NCBI GenBank assembly: GCA_964383365.1
Contig: CAYLHF010000002.1
Coordinates: forward strand, 76,764-140,763
Length of the DNA stretch: 64,000 nt
Reading direction: 5' to 3'
Source: CAYLHF01 sp964383365
GTDB lineage: Bacteria > Bacteroidota > Rhodothermia > Rhodothermales > UBA10348
The notes beneath the pieces are model-generated. The model did no database searches. It had not been told where the DNA came from and saw only the letters and a program-made list of their open reading frames with translations. A program made the translations under genes and the position numbers. The stretch's first letter is position 1, and each line of letters opens with the position of its first letter. This document shows positions 1 through 8,963 of the stretch, one piece after another.

Positions 1-405
1 GAGCACTCGTGGCTCCTCCAGGTCTTTCAACAATTGGCTGAAGAGAACTGTACAATTATTGTCACGACGGATCACGGGGCGATTCGGAGTCTGCATTCGA
101 CGAAGGTAATCGGAGACCGGGAGACATCGACTGCCCTCCGATATAAATATGGTAGAAACCTGAAGTGTGATGATCGACACGCCCTGTACATTTCGGACCC
201 ACCGAGATATGGTCTTCCGGGGGGACACCGAAACTCAAATTATATCATTGCGAAGGAAGATTATTATTTCGTTTATCCAACGAACTTCCACAAGTATCAG
301 AATAAATACAGGGATACCATGCAGCATGGAGGAATCTCTCTCGAAGAGATGCTGTTGCCTGTCGTCACCATGCATCCCAGAAAATTTGATCGTGGTGCCC
401 TTTGA
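1..405 (+). CDS. porX: PorX-type response regulator, C-terminal (PglZ) part, 5' truncated
   Basis: This is the last 134 codons of a reading frame already open at base 1, so the start lies outside the window. The visible part is the end of a PglZ/alkaline-phosphatase-like domain. It has a TTDHG motif, the Asp-His metal-binding pair of that superfamily, and ends with HGGISLEEMLLPVVTM, which I recognise from the end of PorX proteins. In Bacteroidota PorX is the response regulator of the PorXY system that controls type IX secretion genes; its N-terminal receiver domain would be upstream of the window. The stop codon overlaps the tsaE start (TGATG), so the two are probably translationally coupled. 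The T9SS-tagged protease at 41599 supports the assignment. A PglZ protein of another kind is possible, because the receiver domain is not visible. Confidence 0.8.
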   Translation, partial: EHSWLLQVFQQLAEENCTIIVTTDHGAIRSLHSTKVIGDRETSTALRYKYGRNLKCDDRHALYISDPPRYGLPGGHRNSNYIIAKEDYYFVYPTNFHKYQNKYRDTMQHGGISLEEMLLPVVTMHPRKFDRGAL

Positions 406-848
406 TGATCGCGGAATCAGAGATTCACCTCCTTTTCCCTGTAGATAGTGGATCGGTCGAAGAGACCGTTGAGACGGGTCGGCGTCTGGGGCAAAAACTT
501 TCGGCTGGCGCAGTAGTGGCACTCTACGGAGATCTCGGGGCTGGCAAGACGCAGTTCGTCCGAGGCATCTGCGCGGGTAGAGGAGCCGATCCATCGGTCG
601 TGACCAGCCCGACGTTCACACTCATCAACGAATACGAATCCAGCATTGCCGTCTACCATCTGGACCTGTACCGTATTTCCGGGCCGGAGGAAGCCAGGCG
701 TCTCGGATTGGACGAGTACCTGTTCGGACAGGGCATCACCGTCATCGAGTGGCCGGAAATAATCGAAGACGACCTTCCGTTATCCACGATCCGAATACAT
801 ATCACGCACCGTTCCAAAGAATCGAGACGGATAAGCCTCCGGCCTTGA
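405..848 (+). CDS. tsaE: tRNA threonylcarbamoyladenosine biosynthesis ATPase TsaE
   Basis: TsaE is the P-loop ATPase that works with TsaB and TsaD to put the threonylcarbamoyl group on A37 of ANN-decoding tRNAs in the cytoplasm. The 147-residue product has the Walker A motif GDLGAGKT near residues 43-50, the family block SPTFTLINEY, and HLDLYR followed by the acidic GLDEYL segment and VIEWPE near the C-terminus. Length fits the family. I chose the ATG at 405, which overlaps the porX stop as TGATG. A TTG at 402 would add only one residue. The porX-tsaE order is one I associate with Bacteroidota. Confidence 0.95.
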   Translation: MIAESEIHLLFPVDSGSVEETVETGRRLGQKLSAGAVVALYGDLGAGKTQFVRGICAGRGADPSVVTSPTFTLINEYESSIAVYHLDLYRISGPEEARRLGLDEYLFGQGITVIEWPEIIEDDLPLSTIRIHITHRSKESRRISLRP

Positions 849-930
849 GTCGGTCGCTACGATCTGGAAATGAACCTATGACATCGATGGCGAAACGAGA
901 TCGTTCTGACGCCGACATCCCGGCAGTCAC

Positions 931-2253
931 GTGACATACCTCGAAGCGACGTCACTTCTCCTCGAACTCCCGCGGTTTTCGACGGCCGGAGCGACCGCTC
1001 TGAATTCGGGGCTCGACCGAATGACCGATCTCCTCCGAAAGATGGGCTCACCTCATCGCTCGTATCCTACCATTCACGTCGCGGGTACCAACGGCAAGGG
1101 ATCGACCGCGTCGATGGTAGCCGCCATGTGTACGTCGGCAGGAATAAAAACGGGTCTTCATACGTCTCCTCACCTCCTGTATATAGGTGAGCGTATGAGG
1201 ATCGACGGAACTCCGTCGACGAGAGAGTGGCTATCCGATGCCGTCGGAAGGTACAAGAACGCTTTCCGGAATGGCGGGGTCAGCTTTTTCGAGGCGACGG
1301 CAGCTCTCAGCCTGTTGTATTTCAAGGAATATCTGGTCGACATAGCCATCATCGAGACGGGCCTGGGCGGGAGGCTGGATGCAACGAATGTGATCCTCCC
1401 AACGGTCTCTGTCATCACGGGAATCGCACGCGATCACGAAGATATTCTAGGTGGATCCCTGAGAGAAATCGCCGCCGAGAAAGCGGGAATTATCAAGCCC
1501 GGGGTTCCGGTAGTCGTGGGTCCGGTAGAGACGGCTGCAGCATCGATAATATCAGAGATCGCAGATCAGGTCGGTGCTCCTCTTACGGTAGTCGATAAAA
1601 CAGAATATGTTGACAGATCAGGGATCATTCGTTCCGTGGACGGTCCGCAACTGGACCTCGATCTTCCGGGCGAACACCAGGTGACCAATGCCGTCGTGGC
1701 AACACGGGCCTTCGAATGTGCATTCGCAGATCGTATTGGCGACATGCGCGCCAATGTCTCGGATGGTCTCACACGCGTTCGGTCATACTCCGGACTGAGG
1801 GCGAGACTCGAAGTGCTGTGCGAGCACCCCAACATTGTGATTGACGTCTCGCACAATGCAGACGCGATACAGCGCTCGATCCGATCCGTGGCCACCCGGT
1901 ATGACACCTCAATCGTACTGCTACTGGCCCTTTTTCGGGATAAGAACGTTTCCGATCTCGCCGGTGTATTGGCCTTTTTACGGGAAACGGGCGCTCTGCA
2001 AGCGACGGTCCTGACTTTTTCGGTGACCTCACCCAGAGCATACTCGGCAAGAGATCTGGCCCTGGATCTGGAGCGCCACGGCGTTTCGGCCAGACCGTCA
2101 CAGCTGCGACTGGCGGAACACCTGGACGATGCGGTTCGAGACTTCGATGAAGACCAGACGATTCTTGTAACGGGATCCCACCTCCTCGCATCCGAAGCAC
2201 TGACGTGGAAGCTGGATCACGACAATCAGTCCAATATTCATACCCGGGAGTGA
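931..2253 (+). CDS. folC: Bifunctional folylpolyglutamate/dihydrofolate synthase FolC
   Basis: FolC is a cytoplasmic Mur-ligase-family enzyme that joins glutamate to dihydropteroate and to reduced folates using ATP. The 440-residue product shows the N-terminal HVAGTNGKGSTASMVAAM P-loop (about residues 49-66), the HTSPHL segment, and the ETGLGGRLDATN block that is diagnostic for FolC. The C-terminal ligase domain carries VIDVSHNADA, which corresponds to the usual D-G/S-AHN motif. The start is a GTG at 931. An in-frame stop lies 24 bp upstream and no other start precedes the P-loop. It is separated from tsaE by 82 bp and is probably in the same transcript. Confidence 0.95.
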   Translation: MTYLEATSLLLELPRFSTAGATALNSGLDRMTDLLRKMGSPHRSYPTIHVAGTNGKGSTASMVAAMCTSAGIKTGLHTSPHLLYIGERMRIDGTPSTREWLSDAVGRYKNAFRNGGVSFFEATAALSLLYFKEYLVDIAIIETGLGGRLDATNVILPTVSVITGIARDHEDILGGSLREIAAEKAGIIKPGVPVVVGPVETAAASIISEIADQVGAPLTVVDKTEYVDRSGIIRSVDGPQLDLDLPGEHQVTNAVVATRAFECAFADRIGDMRANVSDGLTRVRSYSGLRARLEVLCEHPNIVIDVSHNADAIQRSIRSVATRYDTSIVLLLALFRDKNVSDLAGVLAFLRETGALQATVLTFSVTSPRAYSARDLALDLERHGVSARPSQLRLAEHLDDAVRDFDEDQTILVTGSHLLASEALTWKLDHDNQSNIHTRE

Positions 2254-2555
2254 TAAAGTCTGGAATTCTGGAGCGTGTGTGGTATATTTCGGTCAGACGA
2301 CGCATACGACCGTGTGCAATCGTTACTGCGGTTCCGCATTCCTCTCCTGGACAGACGCAGTTAAACCAGTAGTTTTATCTGACTGGTCTCAATAAACACT
2401 TTTTGACCTCCCTCCTGTTCAGGTCGGGCAGCGTTAACCGAGTTATGAACCGGAGCGCGCTTGAATCCGCAGACGCCAACGAGGCGATCTCCATAGCCCA
2501 CGAAGGCACCCCCCACACAAACACCTCTATACATCCGAACTTTTATCATCTGTAA
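2254..2555 (+). other. Gene-free leader between folC and rho
   Basis: About 300 bases without a convincing gene. A 6-bp inverted repeat (ACCAGT at 2365-2370, ACTGGT at 2382-2387, 11-base loop) has no T-run after it, so it is not a typical terminator. The segment 2390-2415 is AT-rich and could hold a promoter, but no clear -35/-10 or Bacteroidota TTTG/TAnnTTTG pair was found. A long leader is plausible because rho is often autoregulated in other bacteria. That is inference only. Confidence 0.4.
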
Positions 2556-4705
2556 ATGAAAATCGCAGATCTACAGGGCAAGAAGCTCGCAGAGCTTAAG
2601 GAAATGGCCCGAGAAATGAACCTGCATGGCTTTTCTACCATGCGCAAGCAGGACATCGTCTATTTAATTCTTGAGGCACGCGCCGAGGCAGCTGCGGGCA
2701 ATGGTAGCCGAAAAGCGTCGACTTCCCGTCGAGATTCACCGAAATCCGCGGGACGCGGTCGATCGACCAAGACGGTCGATAAGGATCCTTCCACGAAGGA
2801 ATCCGGCTCGAAAGACGACCGGAAATCCAGTTCACGCAGTGCCGACCAGCGGGACAGTGAATCCGGGTCGCGCTCGTCGTCCGGAAGTCGTGGCGACTCT
2901 GGCAGGGATCGTTCCCGGGGTTCGCGCAAAGAGGATCGCCGGGATGACCGTCGCGACAATTCTGATTCAAGCTCTTCATCCGATAACAAAGGAGAAGACC
3001 GGCGTAAAAACCGGGGAGATCAGAATGACCGGTCCGAACGAAGTGACCGGGGTGACCGGTCCGAACGAAGTGACAGGGGCGACCGGTCTGAACGTGGCGA
3101 CCGATCCGAACGGGGCGACAGGAACCGAGGTCGTGGATCCCGGGACAACCGGAGAGGGCGTGACGATCGACGCAACAGGGATGATCGGGACAACCGTGGG
3201 TCGCGAGACAACCGCGATTCGCGAGACAACCGCGACAACCGAGATTCACGCGACAACCGAGATTCACGCGACANNNNNNNNNNNNNNNNNNNNNNNNNNN
3301 NNNNNNNNNNNNNNNNNNNNNNNNNNNNNNNNNNNNNNNNNNNNNNNNNNNNNNNNNNNNNNNNNNNNNNNNNCGCGACAACCGCGACAACCGGGGGAAC
3401 AGAGACGGACGTAGAAATCGCGACGGACGTAAAGATCGTAACGACCGGGGCGATCGTGGTGACAGAAATGAGCGCCGCGGTAACCGCCGGAACCGGGGTA
3501 GAAACAGGGAGTCTCGAGAGGAGAGACGGCAGCGGGTTTATGAGGACAAACCGGCGTACATGAAAGAATATGATCCGCGCGGCACGGATCTGGAGGGTAT
3601 GATTCGGAAAATCGGAGTCCTAGAGGTTCTTCCCGACGGATACGGTTTTCTTCGGTCAGCCGAGTACAATTACCTCCCGAGCCCGGACGATATTTACGTA
3701 TCTCCCTCCCAGATCAAGCGGTTCAGCCTGCGTATTGGCGACACCGTGGATGGGGAAGTCAGACCGCCGAAAGAAGGGGAACGTTTTTTTGCCCTTATAC
3801 AGGTCAACTCGATCAACGGTCGAGATCCCGCCGATCTGGAGCAGCGTCCTGATTTCGAATACCTGACGCCGCTATATCCAGAGGAGCAGTTGAATCTGCA
3901 GACCCTGGGTGGCGAGTACAGCACAAGGGTACTGAATCTGTTTTCACCCCTCGGAAAGGGTCAGCGCGCGCTGATTGTCGCGCAACCGAAAACAGGTAAA
4001 ACCATCCTGCTTCAGAAGATTGCTAACGCGGTAACGACCAATCATCCGGAGTGTCACCTCATCATCCTGCTCGTAGACGAGCGACCGGAGGAAGTGACCG
4101 ACATGCGTCGCCACGTAGAAGCAGAAGTTATCGCGTCGACATTTGACCAGGAACCCGAAAAGCACGTGGAAGTCGCTACGATCGTGCTCAACAAGGCAAA
4201 GCGGCTGGTCGAGGCCGGACAGGATGTTGTCATTCTGCTGGATTCAATCACCCGTCTTGCACGTGCATCGAACGCAGTAACTCCGACTACCGGCAAGACA
4301 CTCTCGGGAGGAATGGAGGCAGGGGCACTCCGCGGCCCCAAGCGCTTCTTCGGAGCGGCTCGAAATGTGGAAGAGGGTGGTTCGCTGACGATCGTCGGTA
4401 CGGCCCTCATCGATACGGGTTCTCGAATGGATGAAGTCATCTTCGAGGAATTCAAAGGCACGGGTAACTCGGAGATCGTGCTCAACCGGGAGATGGCAGA
4501 CCGTCGGATTTACCCGGCAATCAACATCGTAAAGTCTGGGACTCGGAGAGAAGAACTTCTGATTCCGGAGGCCAAACTTCAACGAATCTGGATCCTGAGA
4601 AAACTCCTCGCGGATATGGAGCCGGTTCAGGCCATGACGTTCCTCCTCGAAAAAATGCGGGGCACGCGGGCCAACGACGAATTCCTCGTCGTTATGAACT
4701 CTTAA
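2556..4705 (+). CDS. rho: Transcription termination factor Rho, with Arg/Asp-rich insertion interrupted by an assembly gap
   Basis: Rho is the hexameric RNA-dependent helicase that terminates transcription. The gene starts at ATG 2556 with a typical Rho N-terminal SAP-like domain (LAELKEMAREMNLHGFSTMRKQDIVYLIL). A very long low-complexity region rich in Arg, Asp, Ser and Asn follows. The run of 100 N at 3274-3373 lies inside it. After the gap, frame 2 from base 3374 reads RDNRDNRGNRDGR and continues without a stop into the RNA-binding domain (GVLEVLPDGYGFLRS) and the ATPase core, with P-loop PKTGKT, LLVDERPEEVTDMRR, and the GTALIDTGSRMDEVIFEEFKGTGN segment. The reading frames before and after the gap differ only because the gap length is arbitrary. 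I therefore read one gene, not a frameshift. There are at least 239 residues before the gap and 443 after it. Confidence 0.93.
3027..3436 (+). repeat. Tandem repeats encoding the RD-rich linker of Rho
   Basis: Direct repeats are visible on both sides of the gap. At 3027-3080 a 27-base unit coding for DRSERSDRG occurs twice, followed by two 18-base versions (DRSERG). From about 3170 to 3273 and again after 3374, short units coding for RDN, RDS and RDNRD alternate. The repeats probably caused the assembly break. Confidence 0.85.
3274..3373. other. Assembly gap (100 N) inside rho
   Basis: Exactly 100 N, which is a placeholder length. The true length is unknown and must restore frame between codon phase 0 (from 2556) and phase 2 (from 3374). 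Confidence 0.98.
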
Positions 4706-5965
4706 TCACGCACGCGGCGGCGTTTCGGATGCGACAGGCATCAAGTTGCCGCTCCGATCGGGCTCTGGGAGTCCCAACCGGACCAGAATGGCCATTCCGA
4801 TGATGGCTATGCCTCCAACGATCGTGTTGGAGGCGTAACCGAACGTCGTGTAGGCGATTCCAGCGATCGCGCTTCCGAGTCCAATTCCGACCTGTCCGAT
4901 GGCGATCGCCAGACTTAAAAGCGCTCCACGACGATTCTCTCCTACGAGTGATGTCATCAACGACTGCAGAGGACTGATTCGCATCGCCATCATCACCATT
5001 GCGAGACCGAACAGCAGATAGGCGATCCACATGGAAACGGTCACTATCGTCGTCGCAAACATAATCACGGAGAAACCGATGCAGGACCAGACGATTAGCG
5101 GCTTGCGTCCGATGGTATCCGATACCCGCCCGGCGAGCGGTCCGGACACCACGTTGGCAATGCCACCGACCAGGAACAGCGAGGCGATCTCCGGGCCATG
5201 TACCCCGAGGTGCTCTTCCAGCCAGGTCGGCAGATAGATAACGTAGAGACCGATGCTGAAGAACATCAGGAAGTACGTCGCCGAGGCTGCAATCACGACC
5301 CGGCGCGAGAGGAGTTCGCGATAGTTTGCAATTGCCCGCGAGATCGTTAGCGGATGCGCATCGCGTTCCACATCCGGCTGAGGAACGAATACAAAAACCA
5401 ATACGGTTGCCAGGATCATCGTCGCTCCGAACATCAGAAACGCGATCTTGAATCCGAAAGAATCGGCGAGCAAAATGCCGACCGGAATGCCGAATATCTG
5501 ACCAAATGCAACCCCGCTCATGACCCAGCCGTTGGCCCAGCCCCGCTTCGTATACGGAAAATAGTCTCCGACATACGACACAGCCGCACCACTGAGCATG
5601 CCGCCCGCGGCGCCTGCGGCAGCCCGCATTACGAGGAGAGATTCGAAGCTGTCTGCTATTCCATGAAGCGAGAGGGCCACGGCCATGGATCCGCAGCCCG
5701 CGAGGAGAACATGGCGCCTTCCCAGTTTGTCAGAAATGGGTCCTGCGATGAGGGCAAAGATGCTCAGAAAGAGGGCATAGGATGTGATCAGCCACCCCCA
5801 CATTGCCTCCGGAATCTGCAACGATTCGCCGATCTCCGGCAGGATCGGTGACATGATGATCACCTGGCTGCTGGACGAGAAAACCATCAGCCAGAGAGCA
5901 AACAGGATCAGATACGGTTCAGACTTGTGGCGGCCGGGATACGTACCCCGAGAAAGAGATGTCAT
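4706..5965 (-). CDS. Major facilitator superfamily transporter
   Basis: A 419-residue integral membrane protein with about 12 hydrophobic segments, the size of a typical MFS drug/sugar-type transporter. The loop after TM2 has GPISDKLGRRHVLLAG, the MFS motif A (G-x3-D-x-G-R-R), and a second copy, GRVSDTIGRKPLIV, lies in the C-terminal half. The segment GAAGGMLSGAAVSYVGDYFP after TM4 resembles the efflux group. The substrate cannot be told from sequence. The start is the ATG at 5965. Its stop codon abuts the rho stop codon on the other strand with no spacer, so the two genes converge without room for separate terminators. It lies 66 bp downstream of htpG on the same strand. Confidence 0.88.
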   Translation of the reverse strand: MTSLSRGTYPGRHKSEPYLILFALWLMVFSSSSQVIIMSPILPEIGESLQIPEAMWGWLITSYALFLSIFALIAGPISDKLGRRHVLLAGCGSMAVALSLHGIADSFESLLVMRAAAGAAGGMLSGAAVSYVGDYFPYTKRGWANGWVMSGVAFGQIFGIPVGILLADSFGFKIAFLMFGATMILATVLVFVFVPQPDVERDAHPLTISRAIANYRELLSRRVVIAASATYFLMFFSIGLYVIYLPTWLEEHLGVHGPEIASLFLVGGIANVVSGPLAGRVSDTIGRKPLIVWSCIGFSVIMFATTIVTVSMWIAYLLFGLAMVMMAMRISPLQSLMTSLVGENRRGALLSLAIAIGQVGIGLGSAIAGIAYTTFGYASNTIVGGIAIIGMAILVRLGLPEPDRSGNLMPVASETPPRA

Positions 5966-6031
5966 AACGATGGCCTCAGACGCACGAGTACCGCCGTTGT
6001 TGCTGATTGCCGTTGGTCACGTCGGAATCTC

Positions 6032-7969
6032 TTATTCGGATTCCTCTGGAGTACCTTCGGTTCCTTCCGCTTTCGAACCGGCTTCAGGCTCGTCACTCGT
6101 TCCCGTGGCTTCAGTCATGAGGCTGGTCATCCGGGAAACGAAGTCTGCCGGTGAAGACAGGGAGCCGTCTACAAGTAATGCCCCTTCGAAGAGTTGCAAT
6201 ACGGCAGACTCCACGAGGGCATCCCGATCGGCATCTCCCCGAAGTCGGGCAAGATTCCGGATCAGGGCATGGTCAGTATTGATCTCCAGGACTTTCTTCG
6301 AACCGGAGAACGACTCGTCCATCATCCGCATCATCCGCTCCGTCTGAGCATCCATTCCCGTCTTGCTTACGACCAATGTCGCCGCAGAGTCGACGAGACG
6401 TTTCGACGCCACCACATCTTCGACGCGATCTCCCAATATAGATTTGAACCGTTCGATGATCTTCTTCTGCTGATGCTTCGTCAGCGAAACCTCTCCCTTT
6501 TTCTTTCGCTTCTTCTTCTTGGTCAGATCCAGATCGGCCTTCTCGATACTCTTCAATTCGAAGTCTTTATACTTCGGAATGCTCGTTATGGTGAAGACGT
6601 CGACGGGGTCGAGCATCAACAAGACTTCCAGGTTGTTGCTCGTGAAATACTCCAGATTAGGATTTTTCTCTACTGTCGTCCGGTCGTTTCCGAGCAGGTA
6701 ATAAATTTCCTTCTGACCCGATTCCATTCGATCGACGTATTGCGAAATGGACGTCGTTTTTCCGGCATCCGTAGTTGTCGATTCGTACCGAAGGAGTTCG
6801 ATGATATCGTCACGGTTCGCGAAATCAGATGCCAGACCGGTTTTGAAAAGAGGACCGAATTCTCTTACGAACGTATCGAATTTCTCCACGTCATCAAGCG
6901 ACCACTCTTTCAGCATTCCCAGAACCTTCCCGGTCAGGATCTGCTGTATCTTCGCCATGACCGGACTGTTCTGGGTCACCTCCCGGGACACGTTCAGCGG
7001 TAGATCTTCCGTATCAACCACTCCTTTGATGAAGCGCAGGTAGTCCGGAAGGAGTTGTTTACAATCGTCCTGGATAAAGACGTTGCTGGAATACAGATGG
7101 AGCCCGTATGCGTAGTCTTCCCGATACAGTCCCTGCGGCGCCTTTCCGGGCAGGAAGAGCAGCGCATCGAAGTTGACCCGACCTTCAATATGCAGGTGCA
7201 GGTCTCCAAGAGGATCGGCGTAGTCGTTTGCAATGAATTTGTAAAACTCTCCCAACTCCTCCGCCTCGATTTCACTCTTGCTCTTGTGCCAGAGAGCCCG
7301 GACGGTGTTGACCTGTTCTCCATCCACGTAGATCGGGGCGTCCACAAAATTCGAATATTTTCGAATGACTTCTTTGAGCCGCCACGTCTCTGCGAAGTCG
7401 GTCGAGTCCTCATTTAGATGTAGCGTTATCGCGGTTCCGCGCTCTTCCCGATCTATTTCTTCGATGGAATAGGCGCCGCCACCATCTGACTCCCATCGGA
7501 ACCCCTTCCCATCCGTATCGGGTCCGCGCGTTTCGAGAGTAATGCGCTCTGCTACCATGAATGCAGAGTAAAAACCAACGCCAAACTGTCCAATCATCTG
7601 AGCATCGAGGGTCTTGCCGGACTCTTTGAGTTCGCGCACGAAGGCTTCGGTACCCGAACTGGCAACCGTTCCCAGTCGTTCGACGAGGTCTTCCCGGGAC
7701 ATGCCTATCCCCGTATCGATGATCGTCAGCGTGTTTTCGTTCTTGTCAGCTTTGAGGTCAATTCTGCGTTCCGCTTCCGGCTGCAGTACATCCCGATCCG
7801 TCAGCATCCTGAACTGAATCTTATTCAGGGCATCGGATGCATTTGAAATCAATTCGCGGAGAAATATCTCCTTGTGTGTATAGAGCGAGTGGATGATCAG
7901 ATGAAGGAGTTGCTTCATCTCGGCCCGATATTCAAACGTTTCGGGAGCAGGAGTGGTTTTAGTAGTCAT
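6032..7969 (-). CDS. htpG: Molecular chaperone HtpG (Hsp90)
   Basis: HtpG is the bacterial Hsp90, a dimeric cytoplasmic ATP-dependent chaperone. The 645-residue length is standard. The GHKL ATP-binding domain at the N-terminus has ELISNASDALNKI, the DTGIGM motif, and the lid segment IGQFGVGFYSAFMVA. The middle domain has the conserved VDTEDLPLNVSRE. A short Lys-rich stretch (KKKKRKKKGE) sits near residues 490-500. The C-terminal tail is rich in Glu, Pro and Thr. The start is the ATG at 7969. It lies downstream of the DUF4340 gene on the same strand with a 63-bp gap. Confidence 0.98.
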   Translation of the reverse strand: MTTKTTPAPETFEYRAEMKQLLHLIIHSLYTHKEIFLRELISNASDALNKIQFRMLTDRDVLQPEAERRIDLKADKNENTLTIIDTGIGMSREDLVERLGTVASSGTEAFVRELKESGKTLDAQMIGQFGVGFYSAFMVAERITLETRGPDTDGKGFRWESDGGGAYSIEEIDREERGTAITLHLNEDSTDFAETWRLKEVIRKYSNFVDAPIYVDGEQVNTVRALWHKSKSEIEAEELGEFYKFIANDYADPLGDLHLHIEGRVNFDALLFLPGKAPQGLYREDYAYGLHLYSSNVFIQDDCKQLLPDYLRFIKGVVDTEDLPLNVSREVTQNSPVMAKIQQILTGKVLGMLKEWSLDDVEKFDTFVREFGPLFKTGLASDFANRDDIIELLRYESTTTDAGKTTSISQYVDRMESGQKEIYYLLGNDRTTVEKNPNLEYFTSNNLEVLLMLDPVDVFTITSIPKYKDFELKSIEKADLDLTKKKKRKKKGEVSLTKHQQKKIIERFKSILGDRVEDVVASKRLVDSAATLVVSKTGMDAQTERMMRMMDESFSGSKKVLEINTDHALIRNLARLRGDADRDALVESAVLQLFEGALLVDGSLSSPADFVSRMTSLMTEATGTSDEPEAGSKAEGTEGTPEESE

Positions 7970-8032
7970 GAATCTATTCGCAGTTCAAATCGGGCAAAAA
8001 TGTGATTATTGGGCTGATAGTGCTTGCTCACA

Positions 8033-8935
8033 CTAATTCGAGACGCTCTGTTTCAGTGTCTTGGGATCCGGGAATAGAGCGGTCATCCGACTGGAAAACA
8101 GCTTGTAAACCGTCCCGGTACTTCCGGAGGGCAGAGCCGCGATGTCGGATCCGTTGGGTCCGAGAACGAGTCCGGCTGAACTTCCATCCGAGAGACGGAC
8201 GGAGAATGTATGGGTAGTCGACGTGAGGGCATCAGACCCTGAGAAGAATCCATCGCCGCGGAGGGGTGAAAAGGTCTTCAACCAGCGCGACACGGCCGCC
8301 GAATCAGCAATTGAATCCGTGTTCTTTTCCTTCAGCGTCCAGCCGGTTGCTCCCTTGGTCACCGTATAGCTGAACTCCGGCGTCATTACGCTCGCCTCCA
8401 GAACACTTCGCGGACTGAAACTCATGATTCGCTTGTCGCGCCACCGATCAAGCGTCGTCGGCAGCGATATTCGGGGCGTCGCTACATATACATTGGGATC
8501 CTCGTCGACTCGAATATAACCGGACGAAAAATCCGGTCCCTTGTCGCTGAGTGTCCAGACCGCATTCGACGAACTTCCGGCCAGGGTAAGTTGGGTGCCG
8601 GTGCTATCGACGCCATAATGGCCATATCTTTCCGGTCTCGACGACACGGTCGATTCGAGTGACGCGTCGGAAATATCCTTGATGAGCCCGGCCACGACAA
8701 TGGAGTCTGCCGGAGCAGCAATCGGGGTGACCAGTCGCCATGACCCACTCTCTTTCTGCAGAGAAACTGAAAGCCCGGGTTGCTCGACGGTAATCCGGTC
8801 GATAGCACTGGTATCGACTGACAACTCAGGTACATTGACGGTGGAGGGTGCAGACTCGAAAGCACCCGTGAAGTAGGCGATTACCAGCAGAAGTGCAAGT
8901 ACAGCGGCAAGGCGCAGAATTTGCTTTTGTTGCAT
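8033..8935 (-). CDS. DUF4340 domain protein of a GldG-type ABC locus
   Basis: A 300-residue protein with one N-terminal membrane segment (about residues 8-24, LAAVLALLLVIAYFTGAF) and a large periplasmic part. The segment VDTSAIDRITVEQPGLSVSLQKESGSWRL and the repeated beta-strand pattern match DUF4340 proteins, which are usually encoded just after GldG-like genes. The function is unknown; a role as accessory subunit of the transporter is inferred from position. I chose the ATG at 8935. The longer frame from 9067 would run about 100 bases into the gene upstream and lacks a membrane segment at its start. The gene is 28 bp downstream of the GldG-like gene. Confidence 0.75.
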   Translation of the reverse strand: MQQKQILRLAAVLALLLVIAYFTGAFESAPSTVNVPELSVDTSAIDRITVEQPGLSVSLQKESGSWRLVTPIAAPADSIVVAGLIKDISDASLESTVSSRPERYGHYGVDSTGTQLTLAGSSSNAVWTLSDKGPDFSSGYIRVDEDPNVYVATPRISLPTTLDRWRDKRIMSFSPRSVLEASVMTPEFSYTVTKGATGWTLKEKNTDSIADSAAVSRWLKTFSPLRGDGFFSGSDALTSTTHTFSVRLSDGSSAGLVLGPNGSDIAALPSGSTGTVYKLFSSRMTALFPDPKTLKQSVSN

Positions 8936-8963
8936 GGGTTCAGAGCGGATGGGGATGAATGAT

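Noticed and set aside
2361..2549. 62-codon minus-strand frame upstream of rho
   Set aside because: It is divergent from rho, no homology is recognisable and no start signals were seen; likely chance.
3027..3436. CRISPR array from the repeats near the N gap
   Set aside because: Units are short, vary in length, are adjacent without unique spacers, and code for the Rho linker.
3560..4705. Separate rho gene starting at ATG 3560
   Set aside because: The preceding bases are in the same frame and code for the RD-rich linker. The break before it is the N run, so this is one gene with 2556.
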